From Lentimicrobium sp. (lineage in GTDB: Bacteria; Bacteroidota; Bacteroidia; Bacteroidales; Lentimicrobiaceae), in assembly GCA_024709105.1 (NCBI GenBank), contig JANJXJ010000125.1:1-49333 (forward strand): 49,333 nucleotides of DNA, in the 5' to 3' direction. Of the stretch, positions 42,449-49,333 are shown one piece after another. Below the pieces are notes generated by a model that was given only the letters and a program-made list of their open reading frames with translations, made no database searches and was not told the origin of the DNA. The position numbers were made by a program, and so were the translations under genes. How positions within the stretch are numbered: the stretch's first letter is position 1; the number at the start of each line of letters is the position of its first letter.

Positions 42449-43444
42449 ATGGAAACAAAACACGGATTTCATCTCATGGAAATGGTTGAGTTTGCCGACT
42501 GGCTGAATGCCTGCCAGGTGAACCGGGTAATACAACTTATTCAAAATCACCACACTTATTTGCCTGATTATAATCATTTTAATGGCAGAAATCACTTCGA
42601 TCGTTTGCTGTCGATGAAAAACTACCATATGGTAAATAATGGATGGAGTAATATTGCTCAGACTTTCACTACATTTCCCGATGGCAGAATTGCAGTTTGC
42701 AGGCCTCTGAATGAAGTGCCGGTTGGAATTAAAGGGCACAATTCCAAAGCAATATGTATTGAGCACTTCGGAAATTTTGATGCCGGCAAGGATGTAATGT
42801 CTCCTGAACATGCCGAAACCATTATACAACTCAACGCATTGCTGTGTCTGCGTTTTTCGCTTGAAGCAAATACCTCTCACATTGTGTATCATCACTGGTT
42901 CGACCTGAATAATGGCTTGCGCCTAAATGGAAAAGGAGTTACCAAATCATGCCCCGGTACTGCCTTTTTCGGAGGAAATAAAGTGGAAGATGCCGAAGCC
43001 GGCTTTATTCCGCTTATCAAAGCCAGAATAGATGCTCTTAGAGGTACTTCTACTGGAAATACTGACATATCAGTTCAAAAAATCTACAAACAAGGAATCG
43101 TACTTGCACCTTCACTGAATGTCAGGCGAGGCCCCGGGCTCGGGTTTGCTGTTTCGGCAAGCTTAACTGCCGGTTCGGTTGTGAATATTTATGAAGAACA
43201 ATCTGGCTGGTATAAAATATCAGGCGGTAATGACTGGGTGTCAGGTAGATATATAGCCATTGTACGAAAAGCCAGAGTTGAAGCCTCCAGGCTTAATATT
43301 CGCTCGGGACCTTCAGGTTCATTTTCATCGCTGGGCTCGTTGCACAGAAACGACGAAGTACTGGTTTATGAATCTCTGGGCGATTGGAGCAGAATTGATA
43401 TTAATGAAAAATGGGTTGCCAGCCGTTTCCTGCGTTTTGACTGA
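42449..43444 (+). CDS. N-acetylmuramoyl-L-alanine amidase with two SH3 domains, no signal peptide
   Basis: A 331-residue protein. The first 195 residues resemble amidase_2/PGRP enzymes: NHHTYLPD near residue 33, NGWSNIAQTFTTFPDG, the core CIEHFGNFD, and YHHWF plus KSCPGTAFFG as likely zinc-ligand regions. Two bacterial SH3 domains follow, starting near 215 (SLNVRRGPGLGF) and 275 (RLNIRSGPSGSF). There is no signal peptide, so the protein is either cytosolic, released by lysis or exported in an unusual way, like phage endolysins. It is 87 bases after the kinase gene and before a promoter, possibly in the kinase transcript. Confidence 0.8.
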   Translation: METKHGFHLMEMVEFADWLNACQVNRVIQLIQNHHTYLPDYNHFNGRNHFDRLLSMKNYHMVNNGWSNIAQTFTTFPDGRIAVCRPLNEVPVGIKGHNSKAICIEHFGNFDAGKDVMSPEHAETIIQLNALLCLRFSLEANTSHIVYHHWFDLNNGLRLNGKGVTKSCPGTAFFGGNKVEDAEAGFIPLIKARIDALRGTSTGNTDISVQKIYKQGIVLAPSLNVRRGPGLGFAVSASLTAGSVVNIYEEQSGWYKISGGNDWVSGRYIAIVRKARVEASRLNIRSGPSGSFSSLGSLHRNDEVLVYESLGDWSRIDINEKWVASRFLRFD

Positions 43445-43656
43445 TTATTCCTTCTTTAAAGGCAATTTTAAAACCATACATTTTGGTACGGCGTCTTCCA
43501 TGTCTGGAAAATGAAATCTATTGTCAAATGGGTTTATATTGTTAAATATTGTAAAAAACTGTTGCCTTTGATGCTGTTTTTGTGATTTTGTCGTTATGTT
43601 ATTGACAAAATGTCAGTTTTTTGGCATTTTTCACTGTTTTTGATTTAAGTATATAG

Positions 43657-43664
43657 TAACTTTG
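43657..43664 (+). promoter_or_regulatory. -7 box of the sigma-54 activator gene
   Basis: TAACTTTG fits TAnnTTTG and lies 16 bases before the ATG at 43681. Upstream a small inverted repeat TGACA/TGTCA is at 43603-43615. Confidence 0.5.
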
Positions 43665-43680
43665 CATTGTTTTACAAATA

Positions 43681-44907
43681 ATGATGGACATACAAACAAT
43701 AAAACAGCGTTTCGGTATAATTGGCCATTCAACACTTCTTGACCGGGCCATTGACATTGCGAGGCAGGTAGCCCCCACCGATATTACTGTACTTATAACC
43801 GGTGAAAGCGGGGTAGGCAAAGAGGTTTTTCCTCAGATAATTCACAACCTGAGCGCCAGAAAACATGGGCCTTACATAGCAGTAAACTGTGGAGCCATTC
43901 CTGAGGGAACCATTGATTCTGAACTGTTTGGGCATGAAAAGGGCGCATTCACAGGCGCCCACGAAGCCCGTAAAGGATATTTTGAAGTTGTTAACGGCGG
44001 AACCATCTTTCTGGATGAAGTAGCTGAACTGCCGCTCTCTACCCAGGTGCGTTTGCTGCGTGTGCTCGAAAGCGGCGAATTTATTAAAGTAGGGGCTTCA
44101 AAGGTAATTAAAACCGATGTAAGGGTAGTAGCTGCCACCAATGTAGACATACCTGATGCCATTAACAAAGGCAAGTTCAGGCAGGATTTGTATTACAGGC
44201 TTAATACCGTTCCCATTTACATGCCTCCGCTGCGCGAACGAAAAGAAGATATTGTTTTGCTTTTCAGGAAGTTTGCTGCTGATTTTGCAGAAAAATACCG
44301 TATGCCGGCATTGGAACTCGACGAAGCAGCCAGGCAAATGCTGATGAACTATCGCTGGCAGGGAAATATCAGGCAACTGAAAAACATTACCGAGCAAATA
44401 TCAATCATCGAGCAAAGCCGGTTGATTAATGCTCATATTTTGCAAAGATATTTGCCGGGAGAAAACCGGGAGCTTCCCGTACTTTATAATAAAGAACAGT
44501 CGCAGTCTGATTTTTCTGAACGCGAGCTGCTCTATAAAGTGTTGTTTGACATGAAACGCGATATCAACGAAATGAAAAAGCTGGTAGTTGATATTCTGGA
44601 ACAGGGCGGAGTAAGCCATGATATCAAGCGCGATCACCAGCCTATTATTACTCAGCTGATTAAGGATGTGGAAACTCCGGATGATGATCAGGAAATATAT
44701 CAGGATCAGCACTCAGAGCCCATTGTCCTCGATTCATTTTATACCCATGAAGTAATGGATGAGTCACTTTCACTTGAAAAACGCGAGAAAGAGCTGATTC
44801 GCAGGGCCATAGAGAAGCATGGAGGAAAAAGGAAAAATGCAGCGATTGAACTGGGCATTTCAGAAAGAACACTTTACCGCAAAATCAAAGAGTATGACAT
44901 CCGGTAA
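43681..44907 (+). CDS. sigma-54-dependent activator lacking a receiver domain
   Basis: A 408-residue enhancer-binding protein. The AAA+ domain starts almost at residue 10: Walker A GESGVGKE (41-48), the sigma-54 contact loop GAFTGA (88-93), Walker B IFLDE (109-113) and an Arg-finger region. A long acidic linker (about 280-365) and a Fis-type helix-turn-helix at the end (KNAAIELGISERTLYRKIKEY) complete it. There is no N-terminal sensory or receiver domain, so control is by partner protein, level or autoinhibition. It overlaps lptE by 14 bases, the first gene of an envelope cluster. Confidence 0.93.
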   Translation: MMDIQTIKQRFGIIGHSTLLDRAIDIARQVAPTDITVLITGESGVGKEVFPQIIHNLSARKHGPYIAVNCGAIPEGTIDSELFGHEKGAFTGAHEARKGYFEVVNGGTIFLDEVAELPLSTQVRLLRVLESGEFIKVGASKVIKTDVRVVAATNVDIPDAINKGKFRQDLYYRLNTVPIYMPPLRERKEDIVLLFRKFAADFAEKYRMPALELDEAARQMLMNYRWQGNIRQLKNITEQISIIEQSRLINAHILQRYLPGENRELPVLYNKEQSQSDFSERELLYKVLFDMKRDINEMKKLVVDILEQGGVSHDIKRDHQPIITQLIKDVETPDDDQEIYQDQHSEPIVLDSFYTHEVMDESLSLEKREKELIRRAIEKHGGKRKNAAIELGISERTLYRKIKEYDIR

Positions 44908-45427
44908 AATATTGAAATTGCAGCGTATTGCCGTACTCTCCATCCTGATTTCCGGATTGGCCTTGCTAATGACAGGATGTGGTATTTACTCATTTACAGG
45001 GGCATCAGTACCTCCTGAAGCAAAAACTGTATCGGTTACACTATTCCCAAATAAAGCCGATCTCGTGCAGCCAACTTTAAGCCAGACATTTACCGATGCT
45101 TTGCGCGATAAGTTCGCTTCCCAAACCAGCCTGGCCATTGTACCCAGGGGCGGTGATCTGCACTTTGAAGGAGAAATTACCGGGTATGCAACTGAGCCTG
45201 TGGCTATTACCGGTCAGCAGACAGCTGCTCTGATCAGGCTTAAAATTACTGTAAACGTGAGATATACCAGTAAATTCAGCCCCAAAGACGATTTTGAAAG
45301 CACTTTTACCCGTTACGAGGATTACAACAGCAGCCTCAATCTCAGTGCCGTGGAAGCCGATTTGATTACAAAAATTTCTGAAGCACTGGTAGAAGACATT
45401 TTTAACAAAGCAGTGGTAAACTGGTAA
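44894..45427 (+). CDS. lptE: LPS-assembly lipoprotein LptE (Bacteroidota type)
   Basis: A 177-residue outer-membrane lipoprotein that plugs LptD and helps insert LPS. The signal ends in LLMTGCG (Cys29). The mature start IYSFTGASVPPEAKTVSV and the closing SALVEDIFNKAVVNW-like region are those of the Bacteroidota LptE family. I chose the ATG at 44894, which gives the signal peptide; the longer frame from 44819 would read through the activator's coding end. The overlap with the upstream gene implies translational coupling. Confidence 0.85.
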   Translation: MTSGKILKLQRIAVLSILISGLALLMTGCGIYSFTGASVPPEAKTVSVTLFPNKADLVQPTLSQTFTDALRDKFASQTSLAIVPRGGDLHFEGEITGYATEPVAITGQQTAALIRLKITVNVRYTSKFSPKDDFESTFTRYEDYNSSLNLSAVEADLITKISEALVEDIFNKAVVNW

Positions 45428-45431
45428 TTTT

Positions 45432-46502
45432 ATGAATCAAACTGGTCTTGAAACATACATGCGCAATCCCGCTGGTCTTGATGCTTCAAGCCTTCAGGGA
45501 TTGGAGCAACTGACCAGAGAGTTTCCGTATTTCCAGATAGCCCATATTCTCCTCGCTGTTAATTCGAAAAACATAGCCCATCTTCGCTACAGTTCAAGGC
45601 TCAAACTGGCAGCTGCGTATGCCGGCGACCGAAGCATGCTGAGATTCTATATTGAGAATGCCGGCATTGCAGAACATGAGCAGGAATCAGCCGAACAGGC
45701 AGCCGCAATTTCTGAAACTGATGCAGATATTTCAGAACCCGCCAATATGGAAATGGCAGCTCCTGTGATTGAGGAAATGGAAATTGCTGCCATTGGTCAA
45801 CAGATTGAGCTGGCAGAGGAAGATCAAAACTTTTCAGAAATAAATTCAGCAGCCCAGGCTGATGCCGCAATTCCCGAAAATTCAGTTGCTGATTCCACCA
45901 TTCAAGATGAAGCATCCCACACCCTTGAATTGCTTGACCTGGTTCATCGCCGGCTGGCAGAGATTGAGCAGGAAGAGAAGCAGCACTTGTCAGCCGAAAA
46001 AACAGCGGATACTCAAGCCAATCATCCTGAAACACCTTCTGCTGTTGTTTCTCCCGCTTCAGTGCAAACAGATGAAGTCTCTGAAATACACGAAATTTCA
46101 GATGACGATAATTCTTCAGCTTTTCCTGATGAATTGTTGCTCGAGGAGTTGAAGCTGAGCGCATATCGTCTTGAAGAAGACAACGAAACAATCACTGAAA
46201 AAGATTCACAGATTTCTGATTCTACATCCCGGAATCGCGAGATAATTGACAGGTTTATTGAGTCAGAACCCAGGATCAGCAAGCCGAAGAAAGATTTTTT
46301 TAATCCGGTTGATAAAGCGCGCCAAAGTTCAATTGATCAAGAAGATATTGTTAGTGAGACACTTGCAAAAATTTATCTTGCTCAGGGGAATTTTGAGAAG
46401 GCAATTAAAATTTATCAGAAATTAAGTTTGAATATTCCGGAAAAAAGTAGTTACTTTGCAGCCCAAATTGCGAAAATACAGAACGATCTGTTAAACGCGT
46501 GA
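45432..46502 (+). CDS. acidic protein with C-terminal TPR-like motif, between lptE and secG
   Basis: A 356-residue protein without signal peptide. The first 70 residues form helices with a conserved start (LETYMRNPAGLD, then LTREFPYFQIAHILLA). The middle 200 residues are low-complexity, very rich in Glu, Ala, Ser and Gln. The last 50 contain one TPR-like unit (AKIYLAQGNFEKAIKIYQKL). I know it only as a conserved companion of secG in this phylum; function unknown, perhaps a scaffold at the membrane. It starts 4 bases after the lptE stop and is likely co-transcribed. Confidence 0.75.
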   Translation: MNQTGLETYMRNPAGLDASSLQGLEQLTREFPYFQIAHILLAVNSKNIAHLRYSSRLKLAAAYAGDRSMLRFYIENAGIAEHEQESAEQAAAISETDADISEPANMEMAAPVIEEMEIAAIGQQIELAEEDQNFSEINSAAQADAAIPENSVADSTIQDEASHTLELLDLVHRRLAEIEQEEKQHLSAEKTADTQANHPETPSAVVSPASVQTDEVSEIHEISDDDNSSAFPDELLLEELKLSAYRLEEDNETITEKDSQISDSTSRNREIIDRFIESEPRISKPKKDFFNPVDKARQSSIDQEDIVSETLAKIYLAQGNFEKAIKIYQKLSLNIPEKSSYFAAQIAKIQNDLLNA

Positions 46503-46528
46503 ATTAACTTCAATAACAAAACATTACA

Positions 46529-46852
46529 ATGGGAGCTTATATTTTAGTTTCAGTACTCATACTGATTGCGAGTGTTTTACTGGCTTTGGTAGTTTTGGTT
46601 CAAAACTCAAAAGGAGGAGGACTTGCTTCAAACTTCGCCTCATCGAACCAGTTTATGGGCGTTCGTAAAACTGCGGATTTTCTTGAAAAAACAACCTGGA
46701 CATTAGCCATTATTCTTTTGGTACTCAGTTTGTTCTCGATTTTTGTAATCCCAAGAAACACCCAAACGGTTACCACCGATACAGAACTTCGCGAGCTGAT
46801 TAACGAACAAGCCGCTCCTGTTGAAGATTTTCAGGCTCCTCCGACCGAGTAA
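46529..46852 (+). CDS. secG: preprotein translocase subunit SecG
   Basis: A 107-residue inner-membrane subunit of the SecYEG channel. Two hydrophobic helices (residues 3-23 and 54-74) flank the conserved loop VLVQNSKGGGLASNF. The C-terminal tail is acidic. It ends the lptE cluster and is followed by a strong terminator. Confidence 0.95.
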   Translation: MGAYILVSVLILIASVLLALVVLVQNSKGGGLASNFASSNQFMGVRKTADFLEKTTWTLAIILLVLSLFSIFVIPRNTQTVTTDTELRELINEQAAPVEDFQAPPTE

Positions 46853-46875
46853 AATTTTTCCTGATATACCTGTCA

Positions 46876-46910
46876 ATGTCAGATTGTCACTGCAATCTGA
46901 CATTTTTTTT
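46876..46910 (+). terminator. rho-independent terminator after secG
   Basis: ATGTCAGATTG (46876-46886) pairs perfectly with CAATCTGACAT (46893-46903), followed by a T run to 46910. Confidence 0.92.
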
Positions 46911-47099
46911 GTTTACGCCTGGGCTTTCTGCCATCTGAAGGTTACTGATATTTTATGGCAACTGATTGATAAACAGTAAGTAAGTGTAATTTAATTTACT
47001 TTTTTACATTCATAAACTATTATAAAAACAGTTTGGCATAAAATATGACCGATGGCGGCAGACAAGCCGTAAATTTTAAAACTTAAAAAATCAATAACA

Positions 47100-47378
47100 A
47101 TGACTCAAGTAAATGTAAAACCCTTAGCTGACCGTGTTCTGATTCAGCCTGCTGCTGCAGAACAAAAAACTGCCGGTGGATTTATTATTCCCGACACTGC
47201 CAAGGAAAAACCACAGCGTGGAACAGTTGTAGCCGTTGGTCCGGGTAAAAAGGATGAACCCCTCACCGTTAAGGTTGGAGATGTAGTACTTTACGGAAAG
47301 TATGCCGGAACTGAAATTTCGGTTGATGGCAACGACTATCTCATTATGCGCGAATCTGATATCGTTGCAGTTATTTGA
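47100..47378 (+). CDS. groES: co-chaperonin GroES
   Basis: A 92-residue co-chaperonin that caps GroEL. The start [18 protein letters not shown], the mobile loop region [17 protein letters not shown]-like (written here as KTAGGFIIP and AKEKPQ) and the roof loop are typical. The 247 bases upstream contain no CIRCE element and no clear TAnnTTTG box; a short hairpin CGGC/GCCG lies in the leader near 47052-47072. groEL follows after 39 bases. Confidence 0.98.
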   Translation: MTQVNVKPLADRVLIQPAAAEQKTAGGFIIPDTAKEKPQRGTVVAVGPGKKDEPLTVKVGDVVLYGKYAGTEISVDGNDYLIMRESDIVAVI

Positions 47379-47405
47379 TTTTAAATGATTTTGTCAAACA
47401 AGTAA

Positions 47406-49052
<1,647 letters not shown>

Positions 49053-49072
49053 GATTTCCTTCCTTCAAAAAA

Positions 49073-49102
49073 AATGTCCTGCCTGCGCAGGACATTTTTT
49101 TT
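49073..49102 (+). terminator. rho-independent terminator after groEL
   Basis: AATGTCCTGC (49073-49082) pairs with GCAGGACATT (49087-49096), followed by T to 49102. Confidence 0.92.
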
Positions 49103-49188
49103 GCTTTATAACCCCGATATGATCCTGGTAAACAGTCTGGACAATCTGATTTTAATAATAACTTTTAACCAATCTTTAGAATTTATAT

Positions 49189-49253
49189 CTAAAATTTACG
49201 GTCAACCATAAATATTTATACCTAAAAATTACGGTTAACCGTAAATATTTGTA
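49189..49253. repeat. two tandem 32-base repeats, each centred on a palindrome
   Basis: Copies at 49189-49220 and 49222-49253 share 28 of 32 bases and start 33 bases apart. The second contains the perfect palindrome TTACGGTTAACCGTAA (49229-49244). The first has TTACGGTCAACCATAA (49196-49211), two changes from perfect symmetry. They lie in an intergenic stretch after groEL, and a -7-like box TATTTTTG (49307-49314) follows. Together they look like a double operator for a gene just outside the window. Confidence 0.65.
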
Positions 49254-49306
49254 TTAAACATAAACCTGATGGTTGAAACTAAATTCAAGATAATCAATAA
49301 AACTAT

Positions 49307-49314
49307 TATTTTTG
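49307..49314 (+). promoter_or_regulatory. -7 box pointing out of the window
   Basis: TATTTTTG fits TAnnTTTG and lies about 54 bases after the tandem palindromes. The start of the regulated gene is not visible before 49333. Confidence 0.35.
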
Positions 49315-49333
49315 GCATAGTTTTTTACGCTAA

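Noticed and set aside
45601-46282. Minus-strand frames inside the lptE-secG cluster gene
   Set aside because: They mirror the low-complexity Glu/Ala/Ser-rich middle of the plus-strand protein and carry no motif.
46853-47099. CIRCE element before groES
   Set aside because: No TTAGCACTC-N9-GAGTGCTAA-like repeat is present. Only a weak AAGTAA/TTACTT pairing near 46979 and a small leader hairpin were seen.

Overview
The window is chromosomal DNA of a member of the Bacteroidota, most likely a Bacteroidales-type bacterium. The reasons are the promoter style (repeated -7 boxes of the form TAnnTTTG, in the best case with a TTTG exactly 19 bases upstream), several families typical of that phylum (PG0541-type transporter-associated protein, BT_3928-type DoxX/MauE protein, Bacteroidota-type LptE, DUF1599, DUF4919-like and DUF4402-like proteins), and housekeeping genes of Bacteroidota character (groES/groEL, secG, dnaN, folP, cdaA). 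I see no rRNA or tRNA gene, no insertion sequence, no integrase and no CRISPR array.

Layout. 1-2846 (minus): a two-gene operon with a small receiver-like protein and a long secreted tail-fibre/tail-collar-like protein that runs off the left edge; the second gene fills the first 2.4 kb although plus-strand shadow frames also look open there. 3185-5197 (minus): a lipoprotein di-haem cytochrome c peroxidase and the diadenylate cyclase CdaA. 5440-11911 (plus): a complete RND efflux operon (TetR, TolC-like, membrane fusion lipoprotein, RND pump, PG0541-like protein) with a long palindrome over its promoter. 11983-12867 (minus): folP. 12907-17505 (plus): DUF1599, BT_3928-like, DppB-like permease, tpiA, prmA. 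17530-25186 (plus): a 1497-residue secreted protein of unknown function, plsY, dnaN, a small lipoprotein and a Cys-rich DUF3795 protein. 25212-27391 (minus): ABC-F ATPase and a cold-shock protein. 27946-28365 (plus): a secreted DUF4402-like protein with its own regulated-looking promoter. 28526-32054 (minus): GNAT/racemase pair, DnaQ-like exonuclease, an IscX-domain protein and a DUF4919-like protein. 32324-33217 (plus): PPK2. 33301-34662 (minus): a TrpB-like enzyme preceded by a Trp-rich leader peptide. 35208-43444 (plus): a giant hybrid histidine kinase with nine PAS domains, a second response-regulator/kinase protein and an amidase with two SH3 domains. 43681-46852 (plus): sigma-54 activator, lptE, a TPR protein and secG. 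47100-49052 (plus): groES-groEL. The right edge carries two tandem palindromes in front of a gene outside the window.

Most genes are core metabolism, envelope biogenesis (lptE, plsY, secG, amidase, cdaA) and signalling. The most notable signals not covered by the plain gene list are: (1) a minus-strand leader peptide at 34868-34948 with four Trp codons in five positions upstream of the TrpB-like gene, with mutually exclusive downstream pairings, suggesting Trp attenuation; (2) the end-to-end tail-collar protein with four tandem ETDPVF-type repeats and several HxH motifs, behind a promoter framed by an inverted repeat; (3) a pair of 32-base repeats at the right edge, each built on a TTACGGTTAACCGTAA-type palindrome; (4) an IscX-like domain fused to an unknown N-terminal domain; (5) operator-like repeats at the cytochrome c peroxidase, TetR and DUF4402-like promoters. 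All functional statements are from reading the sequence and from family knowledge; no search was run.
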